A DNA stretch of 64,000 bases from Candidatus Lustribacter telmatis (GCA_003164045.1 PLRU01000018.1:144021-208020); one strand, 5' to 3'. Positions 41,690 to 51,032 are shown, numbered from the stretch's first letter. The notes: generated by a model from the sequence alone, not told the origin. Numbers and translations are program-made.

Positions 41690-42387
41690 GCGAGTTCTTG
41701 CGCGCGGGTGAAGATTGCGTCGAGCATCGCTTCGGTGAGCACGCCGGTGTTCGTGTTCTGCTGACTCGGATGATAGGACGCGAGGATCGTTGCCTCAGGC
41801 GAAGCCGGTAACGCGATCTGCGTTTCGGCGCCGTGCTTGAACGCGGCGCGCGGCGTTCGATAGGCGCCGGAGATCTTTACGATGCGATGGACGCTATCGT
41901 CGGCAATCTTGCCGAGCGTCACGATGACGCGCACGCCGTGCAGCGCGGCAAGCTCGGCTTCGAGATACGGCAAACACGCCGCGCGTTCGCCGGGCGTCGG
42001 TTTGTTGCCGGGCGGCGCGCAGCGCACGGCGGCCGTGATCAGTGCATCGGTGAGCTGCATGCCGTCGTTGCGGTCGGCTTGGCGTGCTTGGTTGGCAAAA
42101 CCGGCGCGATGGAGCGCGCGATACAGCCACTCGCCCGACGCGTCGCCCGTAAACATGCGTCCGGTGCGGTTGCTGCCATGTGCGCCGGGTGCGAGGCCGA
42201 CGAGCACGACGCGGGCGAGCGGATCGCCGAACGCCGGTACCGGCTTGCCCCAATACTCGTGGTCGCGATAGGCCCGGCGCTTCTCCCGGGCGACCTCTTC
42301 CCGGTAGGTCACGAGCTCGGGACAGCGCCGGCACGCGATCACCCGGCGCTCGATCGCCTCGATCTCGCGCGCTTGCGTTCTCATCAC
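41677..42387 (-). CDS. Family 5 (UdgB-type) uracil-DNA glycosylase
   Basis: A 236-residue DNA repair enzyme. The family 5 active-site loop GLAPGAHGSNRTGRMFTGD and the distal SYHPSQQNTNTG are near-diagnostic. Four cysteines for the [4Fe-4S] cluster appear as C19-R-R-C22, AAVRCAPP and RAACLPY. It removes uracil, and in characterised members also hypoxanthine, from DNA, common in thermophiles and many G+C-rich bacteria. Convergent with the M24 gene, overlapping it by 13 bp. Confidence 0.92.
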   Translation of the reverse strand: MMRTQAREIEAIERRVIACRRCPELVTYREEVAREKRRAYRDHEYWGKPVPAFGDPLARVVLVGLAPGAHGSNRTGRMFTGDASGEWLYRALHRAGFANQARQADRNDGMQLTDALITAAVRCAPPGNKPTPGERAACLPYLEAELAALHGVRVIVTLGKIADDSVHRIVKISGAYRTPRAAFKHGAETQIALPASPEATILASYHPSQQNTNTGVLTEAMLDAIFTRAQELAQAR

Positions 42388-42433
42388 GCATGCTTCGGCA
42401 TGAGCGTTGCCGTCTCTCGCTAAACCCCCGGAG

Positions 42434-43309
42434 ATGCTCCGACGACTGTTCGCCGTGCCGGCCGCCTTGCTCGTGCTGCTCTGCGCGCTTCCCTCGTTCG
42501 CCGCGACGCGGACCCTGGTGGTCTATCCGTTCGCGGTCACCGGAACGGCGCCCGCAGAACTCGGCAAACAAGTCAGCGACCAGATCGCGGCTGAAATCGG
42601 CGAACTGGGCGGCGTCGCGATCGTGCACGGAGCGCCGACGGCCAAACCCGCGGACTATCGCGCCGCCGCTAAAGCTGCCGGTGCCGATTATTACTTTAGC
42701 GGTTCGATCGCGCCGGTATTCAACCGCTACTCCGCGATCGAACAACTGGTGAGCACGCGCAGCGGAACGGTCGTTTGGGGCGTGTCGATTCAGTTTCGTT
42801 CCCTCGCCGATGTCGCGGGCGAGGGCCGCCGCATTCACGACGAACTGGTCCGCGGCGATGCGACGCCGCCGCCCGGCATCGGTGCGTCCGGCGTATCGCT
42901 CGTGACGCCGACGCCGGTGAGCGGCTATGCGGTGCTGCCGGTAACGGGGTCGGCTGCCGACGCCGACAAGACGTACGCGACGAGCGCGATCGTCGACACG
43001 CTTCAGCGGCATGGGTACAACGTTGTGACCGTAACGAGTTTGGCGACGATCGATCCGGCGACCGATGGCGCGGCCGCGTGCGCAAAAACCGGCGCGCGCA
43101 CGCTGGTCGCCGGCACGCTCGATACCGCGCGGGTCTCAACCGGCCCCACCCCGCAAACCAACGCCCACATCGACCTGCGCACGTTCGATTGCCGCACGCA
43201 CGCGCTCGATTTGCAGTCGACCGTCGTCAACCACATCTCGCCGGTCGGCAACGATGCGATTCGCGGCGCGATCGAAGACGCCGTGTCGGCCTTTCCCGCC
43301 CCGTCTTAA
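42434..43309 (+). CDS. Secreted protein of unknown function
   Basis: A 291-residue protein with Sec signal MLRRLFAVPAALLVLLCALPSFAA. The mature protein contains two similar halves: TLVVYPFAVTGTAPAELGKQVSDQIA with YRAAAKAAGADYYFSGSIAP, and YAVLPVTGSAADADKTYATSAIVDTL with AACAKTGARTLVAGTLD. Each half looks like the CsgG/TolB-N type alpha-beta fold, in which a periplasmic protein reports on a Cys-free strand-helix pair. This similarity is tentative. ATG 42434 is chosen over an upstream TTG. Confidence 0.7.
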   Translation: MLRRLFAVPAALLVLLCALPSFAATRTLVVYPFAVTGTAPAELGKQVSDQIAAEIGELGGVAIVHGAPTAKPADYRAAAKAAGADYYFSGSIAPVFNRYSAIEQLVSTRSGTVVWGVSIQFRSLADVAGEGRRIHDELVRGDATPPPGIGASGVSLVTPTPVSGYAVLPVTGSAADADKTYATSAIVDTLQRHGYNVVTVTSLATIDPATDGAAACAKTGARTLVAGTLDTARVSTGPTPQTNAHIDLRTFDCRTHALDLQSTVVNHISPVGNDAIRGAIEDAVSAFPAPS

Positions 43310-43366
43310 GCCGCCGGGGCGAGTGCCTTCACAGGACCTTCACGCGGCGCGGCTAGCCTGCACATC

Positions 43367-44428
43367 ATGGGCAGCGTCTACAGTCCGCTAAAAGTCTTTA
43401 CGTTCCCGGAGCACGCCGTGTCCCCGGCGCACGGACTGCGTTCGCCCGTGCACGTGCGAATCAAGCCCGTCAACGCATGCAACGAACGCTGCTGGTACTG
43501 CGCGTATCGCCTCGACGAACTCTCGCTCGGCAGCGACATGCACCTGCGGGACACGATTCCACACGAAAAGATGCTCGAAATCGTCGACGATCTCATCGCG
43601 ATGAACGTCAAGGCCGTGACGTTCTCGGGCGGCGGCGAACCGCTGATCTACGCTCATATCACCGAGACCGTGCAGCGCTTAGCCGCGGGCGGGATCAAGA
43701 TCGGCATGTTGACCAACGGCGTTGCGCTCAAAGGCGAAGCCGCCGCCGCGCTGGCCGCCCATGCGACATGGGTTCGCGTATCGATCGACGCGGCGGAGGG
43801 CGAGGCGTATGCGCGCTCGCGGCGCGTTCCGGCGGCCTTTTTCGATCAGGTTCTCGAGAACGTCCGGCAGTTCGTCGGCTTGAGTCGCGAAGCGACCATC
43901 GGCTTCAGTTTCATCGTCAACCAGGATAACGCCACGGCCGTTCGCGCGTTCTGCGAACTCGCCAAAGACCTCGGCACGCATCACGTAAAGCTGAGCGCGT
44001 GCGTCGTTTCCAACGACGCGATCGAGAACAATCGCTATCACGAACCGATCGCCGGCATCGTTCGCGAGGAGATCGCGGCCGCGCGCGCACTCGAGAGCGA
44101 TTCCTTCCATATTCTCGACCACTATCACGCCATGCCCGAGCGTTTCGAGCGGCCCTATCGGGCCTGTCCGATGCTGGAATACCTAACGGTCATCGGGGCC
44201 GACTGCACGGTCTACACATGCCAAGACAAGGCCTATACCGCATCCGGCACGCTCGGTTCTTTGAAAGACCGGCGCTTTCGCGATTTCTGGAACTCGCCGG
44301 AAAACGAAGCGCTCATCCGCGGCTGGAATGCCTCCGAGGCGTGCCGCCATCATTGCGTCGCGCATGCAAAGAATCTCCTACTGACGGAATTTCGCTCGCT
44401 CGAACCGGATCACGCCCTTTTCGTTTAG
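43367..44428 (+). CDS. Radical SAM protein with SPASM-like C-terminal cysteines
   Basis: A 353-residue enzyme. The radical SAM cluster motif is C38-N-E-R-C42-W-Y-C45, followed by VTFSGGGEPLIY, the SAM-binding GGxxP-type loop. The C-terminal part adds CPMLEYLTVIGADCTVYTCQDKA and EACRHHCVAHAK, as in auxiliary-cluster (SPASM) proteins that modify peptides or sugars. No precursor peptide gene was found next to it. Substrate unknown. Confidence 0.85.
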   Translation: MGSVYSPLKVFTFPEHAVSPAHGLRSPVHVRIKPVNACNERCWYCAYRLDELSLGSDMHLRDTIPHEKMLEIVDDLIAMNVKAVTFSGGGEPLIYAHITETVQRLAAGGIKIGMLTNGVALKGEAAAALAAHATWVRVSIDAAEGEAYARSRRVPAAFFDQVLENVRQFVGLSREATIGFSFIVNQDNATAVRAFCELAKDLGTHHVKLSACVVSNDAIENNRYHEPIAGIVREEIAAARALESDSFHILDHYHAMPERFERPYRACPMLEYLTVIGADCTVYTCQDKAYTASGTLGSLKDRRFRDFWNSPENEALIRGWNASEACRHHCVAHAKNLLLTEFRSLEPDHALFV

Positions 44429-44943
44429 ATCAGTTCGGGAAAATCGAGCGCGGCAAGGGCCGCGTAGGTCACGATGCCCGCCGCGGTTGAGAGGTTGATG
44501 CTGCGCACCGCACCGGCGCGCATCGGGATGCGCAGCGTACGCGCGCGATGCGCGTCGAGCAGCGCCTGCGGCAACGCGCCGGTCTCTTTGCCGAAGACCA
44601 GCGCGTCGCCGCGCGCAAACGCCGCGCTGGCGTAGGGCGCGGCGCCGGTCGTCTCGATCCACCAGCAGCGCTCCGCGGGAAACGCGGCCAAAAATGCGTC
44701 GAGCGAAGGATGCACGACGACGCGCACGGCGTGCCAGTAGTCGAGACCCGCGCGCTTGAGTGCCCGATCGTCGATGCGAAAACCGAGCGGCTCGACGAGG
44801 TGCAGCGCACAGCCGGTAGCGGCGCACAGTCGCGCGATGTTTCCGGTGTTGGGCGGAATCTCGGGCTCGACCAAAACGACATGCAGCGGCGCGTCTTCCA
44901 CATCGGCGGCGGCAACGAGGCGCTCTTCCGGCTGTGAGGTCAT
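44425..44943 (-). CDS. trmL: tRNA (cytidine/uridine-34 2'-O)-methyltransferase
   Basis: A 172-residue SPOUT methyltransferase. VVLVEPEIPPNTGNIARLC, VFGKETGALPQALLD and LRIPMRAGAVRSINLSTAAGI form the knotted SAM site of the TrmL (YibK) family, which 2'-O-methylates the wobble base of tRNA-Leu. Starts within the stop of the C39-like peptidase gene (ATGA). Convergent overlap of 4 bp with the radical SAM gene. Confidence 0.92.
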   Translation of the reverse strand: MTSQPEERLVAAADVEDAPLHVVLVEPEIPPNTGNIARLCAATGCALHLVEPLGFRIDDRALKRAGLDYWHAVRVVVHPSLDAFLAAFPAERCWWIETTGAAPYASAAFARGDALVFGKETGALPQALLDAHRARTLRIPMRAGAVRSINLSTAAGIVTYAALAALDFPELI

Positions 44944-45821
44944 GCGTTCGCGCAGCGCATGAGATCGTCGATGCGGGCGGCCGGTGCGACGAGCAGTGCA
45001 ACGCCGCCGTGATCCAGCCAGCAGCGCGCGAACGCGGCGCGCCCGTACACGTGCCGCACGGCGGGTTGCGCGGGGTCGTTAACGACGACGTCGCCCGCTG
45101 CATCGAACCCGCGCACGACGAGGATATGCCCGTCCGAGCGTGCGAGCGGCGCGCCCGGCAACGCGTTGCCGCTCCACGAGATGCTCACGGCCAGCGGCAG
45201 CCCGGCGGCGATGAAATGCTCGAGGTTCACGAGATCGCGCAAGTACGCCGCCGCGCCGGCGAGCCCGCACGTGCCGGCGTACGCGACGGCGAACGCCCAG
45301 TTTCCGGTGCCGCCGTACGCACGATCGAAGACGCGGGCCGCGACCTCGGCGACGCTCGGCCCGATGCCCCACGCGCCCACAAGCATCGCCATCGACGCCG
45401 GCGCGCACCAGCCGCGCTCGCCGGGAAACTCGTCCACGTACTGCGAGTGTTCCGGCACGTCGAGTTCGCGGCACGCGGCGCGAGCCGGTGCATCCGAACG
45501 CGCTGCCTCACCCGGCGGCGTCGAAACGGCGACGCGCGCCGGCGGGCGGTGCGCGTGGATCACGATCGCTGCAATCTGACCCGGCGCGTGCACGATGTCG
45601 GTCTCGATCTTGGCCACGTCGTCGAAGCCGTCGAGCGATGCGCGGCGGCCGTCTTCGAAGGCAACGTAGGGCAGCGGCCGCGAGCGCCGGCCGTCGGCCG
45701 TATCGATGGTGAGTTCGAGTGTGTCGACGACCTCTTGCGTGTTCCACGACACGATCGCGCGCGTCGCCGGCAGCACGCGCACTTCCGTGTCGAGGCCGGT
45801 CGCGGCAACCACGTTCAGCAT
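44940..45821 (-). CDS. C39-like papain-fold peptidase family protein
   Basis: A 293-residue protein without a signal peptide. A beta domain in the first 130 residues precedes a C39-like peptidase module: GWCAPASMAMLV with catalytic Cys, and SDGHILVVRGFDAAGDVVVNDPA with catalytic His and Asp/Asn. Peptidase_C39_2 proteins cleave peptides or amide bonds. It lies 4 bp downstream of a peptide-type binding-protein gene in the same operon as dgcN and dgcA, so murein-peptide or amide processing is plausible. Confidence 0.8.
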   Translation of the reverse strand: MLNVVAATGLDTEVRVLPATRAIVSWNTQEVVDTLELTIDTADGRRSRPLPYVAFEDGRRASLDGFDDVAKIETDIVHAPGQIAAIVIHAHRPPARVAVSTPPGEAARSDAPARAACRELDVPEHSQYVDEFPGERGWCAPASMAMLVGAWGIGPSVAEVAARVFDRAYGGTGNWAFAVAYAGTCGLAGAAAYLRDLVNLEHFIAAGLPLAVSISWSGNALPGAPLARSDGHILVVRGFDAAGDVVVNDPAQPAVRHVYGRAAFARCWLDHGGVALLVAPAARIDDLMRCANA

Positions 45822-45825
45822 GCCT

Positions 45826-47466
45826 TTAAAAGCTCCACTCCCAAGCGTTCCAGTTGCTCGAGAGATATTGCGCCGCGCGATAGTGTTTGAGGTCGCTGTT
45901 ATAGGCGGCGTAAGCGATTTGCCAGTACATGAACACCGCGGGCACCAGCGCGTGGATGCGCTCCTCCTCGCGCTGGTAAAGTTGCTTGCGAATCGTGCGA
46001 TCGAACGTGCGCGCGGCGAGCCGGCTCGTTTCGGTGATCACGGGATCGTTGAGGAACGTCGTGTTCGCGCCGTGCGGCGGGATGAACGCACCGCTCCACG
46101 CACCCTCGTTGTCGGGATCCGGCGCGTTGGTGTCGATCGTGAGTGAGAGATCGTAGCGGCCGCCGTAGAGCGGACCGTCCTGTGCGAAGAGCAGGCTCGT
46201 GGGATAATTCTTGACGCGCAGCTCGATACCGGCGGCCCGTAACTCTTGCTGCATGAGCACTTCGGCTTGCACGTTTGCCGGTTTGGAGGGCGTCGTCGAA
46301 ATATCGATGCTGAGCGGCTCACCGTTTCGGCGCCGGATGCCGCCCGGGCCCGGCAGCCAACCGGCGCCGGCGAGCAATTGTTTTGCCGCGACGAGATCGT
46401 ACGGATAGGGCGGAATGTTCGGCGCGGCCCACGACGTCGGCATGATGTCGCTGGTCGCGATTTGATTGAAGCCGTGGAACACGGTCGCGTTCATGCGATT
46501 CCAGTCGACGGCTTCGGCAATCGCGCGGCGCACGCGCACGTCGCTCAGCGCCGGCTTGCGCGTGTTGAACGTGATGTGTCGGTAGTTTGCCGTGAGCCGC
46601 TTCTGCGTCGAAAAGCCGGTCAGCACGTTCAGCCGGCCGATCTGCGTTTCGGTGATGCTATCGACGTCGACGTCGACCTCGTGCGTTTGCAGCGCGTTGA
46701 AGAGGGTGTCGGCGCTGGGGATGATCTCGTAGATCAGGTGCGCGATCGCCGGTTTACCGCGCCAATACTTCGGATTGGCGTCGAACTCGAGCGACGCGCC
46801 GTGATTCCAACGCGTGAGAACGTAGGGCCCGCTTGAGATCGGGTGCTCGTTGAACGGCGCGTGATTGATGTCGGCGAGACCGGCCAGTACGTGTGCGGGG
46901 AGCGGCGGATACCCGGCGCCGCCGAGCGCGAAGATCCCGAGAATCGCCGCATAGGGCGCGCGCAGGTGCACGATGGCGGTGTCGTTGTCGGGCAGCACCA
47001 TCGCGGTGATGTCGTCCCAGCCGGCGCGCAGACGCGTGTTGTTGCGCGGGTTCATCACGGCTTGCCACGTAAAGCGCAGGTCGCGGGCATCGAGCGGCGC
47101 GCCGTCCGACCATTGCATCCCGTGCCGAAGGTGCAGCGTGACCGTCTTGCCGTCGCGGCTGATCCCGCCGTTCTGCAGCGTCGGCACCGTGAGCGCCATC
47201 TCCGGCACGTACTCGCCCCGGTCGTCATAGCGGAAGATCGGCGCGGAGATCAAGTTCGCGACTTGGTCGCTGGCGTCGCTGTTGGCAAAGAGCTTGTTGA
47301 GCGAGTCGGGTTCTTCCGTGCTCGCGAGCCGCAGGCGATCGGGCTGCGTCCACGGATGCAGTCCGCCGCTCGTCGTGGCGGCGGTGTCGACGCGCGTGCA
47401 GCCGGCAGCAGCAAACAATGCGGCGAGCGTGCAGAGCGCGGCGATACGGGTGCCGCGATCAGCCAT
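45826..47466 (-). CDS. Peptide/oligopeptide ABC transporter binding lipoprotein (SBP_bac_5)
   Basis: A 546-residue lipoprotein (lipobox AAAGC after MADRGTRIAALCTLAALF). Family blocks: LRLASTEEPDSLNKLF, VTLHLRHGMQWSDGAPLDARDL, and ISSGPYVLTRWNHGASL, as in DppA/OppA. The start at 47466 gives the lipoprotein signal; the longer frame belongs to the dgcN gene overlap. No dpp/opp permease or ATPase is next to it. It is cotranscribed with dgcN (8-bp overlap), suggesting uptake of peptides carrying D-amino acids; inference. Confidence 0.88.
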   Translation of the reverse strand: MADRGTRIAALCTLAALFAAAGCTRVDTAATTSGGLHPWTQPDRLRLASTEEPDSLNKLFANSDASDQVANLISAPIFRYDDRGEYVPEMALTVPTLQNGGISRDGKTVTLHLRHGMQWSDGAPLDARDLRFTWQAVMNPRNNTRLRAGWDDITAMVLPDNDTAIVHLRAPYAAILGIFALGGAGYPPLPAHVLAGLADINHAPFNEHPISSGPYVLTRWNHGASLEFDANPKYWRGKPAIAHLIYEIIPSADTLFNALQTHEVDVDVDSITETQIGRLNVLTGFSTQKRLTANYRHITFNTRKPALSDVRVRRAIAEAVDWNRMNATVFHGFNQIATSDIMPTSWAAPNIPPYPYDLVAAKQLLAGAGWLPGPGGIRRRNGEPLSIDISTTPSKPANVQAEVLMQQELRAAGIELRVKNYPTSLLFAQDGPLYGGRYDLSLTIDTNAPDPDNEGAWSGAFIPPHGANTTFLNDPVITETSRLAARTFDRTIRKQLYQREEERIHALVPAVFMYWQIAYAAYNSDLKHYRAAQYLSSNWNAWEWSF

Positions 47467-48529
47467 TCGTGCGGACCGGCGTCTTCCCGATCTGACCGGC
47501 GATTGCCGCATAGAGGGCGCCTGGTCCGAAGCGCAGGAGATCGTCGCACGGCAAACCGGTTTGCTCGCGCGCCTGGGCGATCGCCGCGCGCGCGGCCGCC
47601 TCGTCGAGACCGTAGGTGTTCAGCGCGACCGCGATGACGCGGGCGGGTTTGACGTTGGCGCAGAGCCCTTCGTAGGTGCGGATCAGCGCGCGATAACCGG
47701 GCAGCGGGATATCGTAGCCGTCGACCGTCGTGCGCGTGACGAGGTGGACGAGGATCAGCGCGTCGGGGGCGCAGCCGTAGAGCAGCGCGAGCGTCACGGG
47801 CGCGTAGCCCGGATGCGCAATCCCGCCTTGTCCTTCGACGAACAAGATGCCGTCGCGCGCGGCGATGCGCCGATCGCCTTCGAGCACGAGTTGCTCCGAG
47901 GCGCCGCTGGCGAAATCGGCGATCACGCGATCGACCGACGTGCCCCAACCGGCAATGGCGATGCCGGTTTGCCCGGTCGGCACAAATTCCGCCGGCGTGC
48001 CGGCGTGCTGCGCTGCCCGCGTCAGTTCTAGTGCGGCCGTCATCTTGCCGACGGCGCAATCGCTGCCGACCGTGAGCACGATCCGGCTCGTGATATCGTA
48101 CGCCGCACCGGAGAAGAGCGGCGCGGCGGGCGGCATGCGCAGATCCCAGATCCGCGAATCGTGTTTCTCGGCGAGCGCGCGCATCTCGACATCGTCGTTG
48201 AGAAACGCATGGAGACCGTTGACGACCTCGAGTTTCGACTGCAGCGCGAAGGCGATCTCCGCGCGATACGCCGGCGGCAGCGCGCCGCCCGGCGGCGCAA
48301 TGCCGATCAGCAGCGAGGTCGGCTCGAAGCGCAAACTCTCGAGCACGGTCGCGACGATCGGCGCGTCGGAATCGAGGTACGGCACCACGTCGCGCACGCG
48401 CTTACCGGCGTGCTGCGGATCGACCACCACGACGACTGCATCGCGCGAGTACGCGATGACGCCGTGCGCCGTTTTCGCATTGCGTCCGCCGAACGCGCCG
48501 GGCGCGAACACGACATACCGCCGGCTCAT
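47459..48529 (-). CDS. dgcN: DUF1611 protein, DgcN-type D-glutamate N-acetyltransferase
   Basis: A 356-residue protein: an N-terminal Rossmann-like region (RYVVFAPGAFGGRNAKTAHGVIAYSR) and a P-loop domain with LTVGSDCAVGKMTAALEL. This is the DUF1611 family; characterised DgcN acetylates D-glutamate in a catabolic route together with DgcA. ATGA overlap with the upstream enolase-superfamily gene, the known DgcA/DgcN pairing, supports that function. Acyl-donor binding residues were not assigned. Confidence 0.78.
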   Translation of the reverse strand: MSRRYVVFAPGAFGGRNAKTAHGVIAYSRDAVVVVVDPQHAGKRVRDVVPYLDSDAPIVATVLESLRFEPTSLLIGIAPPGGALPPAYRAEIAFALQSKLEVVNGLHAFLNDDVEMRALAEKHDSRIWDLRMPPAAPLFSGAAYDITSRIVLTVGSDCAVGKMTAALELTRAAQHAGTPAEFVPTGQTGIAIAGWGTSVDRVIADFASGASEQLVLEGDRRIAARDGILFVEGQGGIAHPGYAPVTLALLYGCAPDALILVHLVTRTTVDGYDIPLPGYRALIRTYEGLCANVKPARVIAVALNTYGLDEAAARAAIAQAREQTGLPCDDLLRFGPGALYAAIAGQIGKTPVRTNG

Positions 48530-49533
48530 GCGGGCACCGCTTTCTCGACGACGCCGAGTCCGGAGCGTTCCGGCAGAACGATCTTGCCGTCCGCATACGT
48601 GAGGCCTTCGAACGGATCGCGCGCAACGAGGAACGGTCCGTCGAGGTCGGCCCAATCGACCAGCGGTGAAAGATGCGCTGCGGCCGTGGAGAGGATCGCG
48701 CTCTCAACCATGCAGCCGAGCATGACCCGCAGGCCGAGCGCGCGCGCCGTGTGGATCATCTCGAGCGCACCGCGAATGCCGCCGCACTTCACCAGCTTGA
48801 CGTTGATGCCGGAGACGCAGCCGGCGAGCGCGAGCAGGTCGCGGGCGTCCTTGGAATCCTCATCGGTGACGATCGGAATCGACGTGCGCTCTTTGATCCA
48901 GCGCAACCGTTCGGGCGTACCGGCCGGAATCGGCTGTTCGCAGAACTCGATTCCGAAGCGCTCGAGTTCGTGCAGGATCGTCACCGCGGATTCGGCCGTC
49001 CACGCTTCGTTGGCGTCGATGCGAATCGTACCCGCGTAGATCGCGCGGATGGCGGCGATCGTCTCGATCTCGTTGCCGGCGCCAAGTTTGATCTTGATGA
49101 CCGGATGGGCGCCGACTTCCCGAACTTTGGCGAGCATCTCGTCGAGCGCGGCGATGCCGATCGTGAACGAGGTGAGCGGCGTGCGCGCGGGATCGAGCCC
49201 GAGCAGGCGCCACAGCGGCCGATCGACGTCTTTGGCGATGCAATCGTGCAGCGCGACATCGAGTCCGCAGCGCTCGGCGGGGGGCAAGCCGTCAAGCAGC
49301 GCGTCGATCGCATACGGGTCGTTGCCGAGATGCCGGGCGTGCAAGCCGGCCATCACGCTCTCGACGCTCTCGTCGTAGCGTGCGCTCGGCGAACTTTCTC
49401 CGAGCGCGTCGATCTCGCCCCAGCGCAAGCGCACGAGCGCGGTCCGCGCGACGCTCTCCGACGAGCGCGCAATCGTGAACGTGTGGACCAGCGGCAACTC
49501 GAGCGGTGCGACGGAAAGTTCGAGCGACGGCAC
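48526..49533 (-). CDS. dgcA: Enolase-superfamily epimerase, DgcA / dipeptide epimerase type
   Basis: A 335-residue muconate-lactonising-type enzyme. Catalytic lysine pair V-I-K-I-K-L-G, metal ligands DANEAW, EFCEQPI, VTDEDSKD, and second-side lysine NVKLVKCGGI are in register with dipeptide epimerases. Enzymes of this kind epimerise L-Ala-D/L-Glu or N-acetyl-glutamate. Adjacent DUF1611 argues for the N-acetyl-D-glutamate racemase role (DgcA). First gene of the minus-strand operon. Confidence 0.82.
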   Translation of the reverse strand: MPSLELSVAPLELPLVHTFTIARSSESVARTALVRLRWGEIDALGESSPSARYDESVESVMAGLHARHLGNDPYAIDALLDGLPPAERCGLDVALHDCIAKDVDRPLWRLLGLDPARTPLTSFTIGIAALDEMLAKVREVGAHPVIKIKLGAGNEIETIAAIRAIYAGTIRIDANEAWTAESAVTILHELERFGIEFCEQPIPAGTPERLRWIKERTSIPIVTDEDSKDARDLLALAGCVSGINVKLVKCGGIRGALEMIHTARALGLRVMLGCMVESAILSTAAAHLSPLVDWADLDGPFLVARDPFEGLTYADGKIVLPERSGLGVVEKAVPA

Positions 49534-49583
49534 GGCGCCAATCTTCCGGCGGGCGGTTCGACGCTCCCGCCGAAACGCGCCGC

Positions 49584-51017
49584 GTGAGCGAACGGTTCGG
49601 CCACGGCATTGTTTGGATGCGCCGCGATCTGCGGCTGGACGATCACGCGGCGCTCGCGACAGCCGCCGAACGCTGCGAACGCATCACGTGCGTCTTCGTG
49701 CTCGACCCCGGCTTGCTCCGCAGCGACCGTATCGGCGCGCCGATCGTGCAGTTCTTCTTCGACTCGCTCGCCGTGCTGCGCGAGCAGTTGCGCAGCCTCG
49801 GATCGGATCTGGCGTTGCTCGAAGGCGACTTCGCCGCCGAACTGGCGGGCTTTGCGCAGCGCAGCGGCGCGCAAGCCGTGTTCTACAACGAAGATACGGA
49901 TCCGGCGATGCGCGCACGCGATGCTTCCGTCACGCGAGCGCTCGCGTCCGCCGGCTGCGCGGTCGTAGCGTTATCCGATCTCGTCTACGCGGCGGCCGCC
50001 GACGTACTGCAAGACAGCGGTAAATTCTACACGGTGTACACGCCATATCGCCGCAAGTGGAATATGCTCGCGCATGCTCGCCCCCAACTGCCGATTCCCT
50101 CGCTGCGCCTCGCGCGTCGGCGCTTGTGTCCGGCGAGCGCGATCGGCGCCACGCCCGACGTTCCGCGCCCCGAAGCGTACGGCTACGCTTCGTCGGAACG
50201 CTTTCCGCGCGGTGGGAGCGATGAAGCGGCAGCGCTGCTGCGCACGTTCGCCGCCGGACCGATAACGGCATATGCCGATGAGCGCAACCTGCCGGCACGC
50301 GAGGGCACCTCTCGTCTGTCGCCCCATTTACGCGCCGGGACGATCGGCATCCGCACGTGCGTCGCTGCCGCATTGCACGCGACCGGCGCGGACGCGTGGC
50401 TGGGCGAACTGGTGTGGCGCGACTTCTATCACCAGTTGCTCGTGCACGTGCCGCGTGTCGCAGATGAGCCGTTCGTGCTGAAAGCAAAGGCGATTGCCTA
50501 TCGCGATGACGGGGACGCCTGGCGTGCCTGGTGCAGCGGCACGACCGGCTATCCGATCGTCGATGCGGCGATGCTCCAGCTCAACACGACGGGTTGGATG
50601 CACAACCGTTTGCGGATGATCGTCGCGTCGTTTCTCACCAAACATTTGCTGCTCGACTATCGGCGCGGCGAACGGTACTTCGAGCAGCATCTCGCCGATG
50701 CCGATGTGGCCGCGAACAACGGCGGCTGGCAATGGTCGGCGTCGACCGGCACCGATGCGGCGCCGTACTTCCGCGTCTTCAATCCGACACTGCAGGGCAA
50801 GACATACGATCCCGGCGGCACGTTCGTGCGTTCGATGGTGCCGGTGCTCGCGCGCGTGCCGGATCGTTACGTGCACGAACCCTGGACGATGCCGCCGCTC
50901 ATCGCCCTCGAGGCTGGTTGCGTTGTGGGTCGTGACTATCCGGCCCCAATCGTCGATCATGCTGCGGCCCGGACGCGCGCACTGTTGGCGTACGGTAGCA
51001 TTCTGTCAAGGTCTTGA
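49584..51017 (+). CDS. phrB: Deoxyribodipyrimidine photolyase (class I)
   Basis: A 477-residue FAD enzyme repairing cyclobutane pyrimidine dimers with light. IVWMRRDLRLDDHAAL is the N-terminal antenna domain start; SRLSPHLRAGTIGIRT, ELVWRDFYHQLL, TGWMHNRLRMIVASFL and WQWSASTGTDAAPYFRVF are the FAD/DNA-binding signatures. GTG at 49584 is chosen; an upstream ATG frame overlaps the divergent dgcA gene. The 6S RNA promoter lies immediately downstream of its stop. Confidence 0.93.
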   Translation: MSERFGHGIVWMRRDLRLDDHAALATAAERCERITCVFVLDPGLLRSDRIGAPIVQFFFDSLAVLREQLRSLGSDLALLEGDFAAELAGFAQRSGAQAVFYNEDTDPAMRARDASVTRALASAGCAVVALSDLVYAAAADVLQDSGKFYTVYTPYRRKWNMLAHARPQLPIPSLRLARRRLCPASAIGATPDVPRPEAYGYASSERFPRGGSDEAAALLRTFAAGPITAYADERNLPAREGTSRLSPHLRAGTIGIRTCVAAALHATGADAWLGELVWRDFYHQLLVHVPRVADEPFVLKAKAIAYRDDGDAWRAWCSGTTGYPIVDAAMLQLNTTGWMHNRLRMIVASFLTKHLLLDYRRGERYFEQHLADADVAANNGGWQWSASTGTDAAPYFRVFNPTLQGKTYDPGGTFVRSMVPVLARVPDRYVHEPWTMPPLIALEAGCVVGRDYPAPIVDHAAARTRALLAYGSILSRS

Positions 51018-51023
51018 CGGCGG

Positions 51024-51032
51024 TGAGACAAT
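51024..51032 (+). promoter_or_regulatory. Extended -10 promoter of the 6S RNA gene
   Basis: TG-A-GACAAT: an extended -10 (TGn) directly before GACAAT (51027-51032). The base 8-9 nt further on is 51041, where the RNA closing stem begins, so promoter and RNA 5' end agree. A -35 would fall at the end of the photolyase gene and is not convincing. Confidence 0.45.

Noticed and set aside
42407..42434. TTG at 42407 as start of the secreted protein
   Set aside because: It adds nine residues before an otherwise perfect signal peptide that begins at the ATG at 42434.
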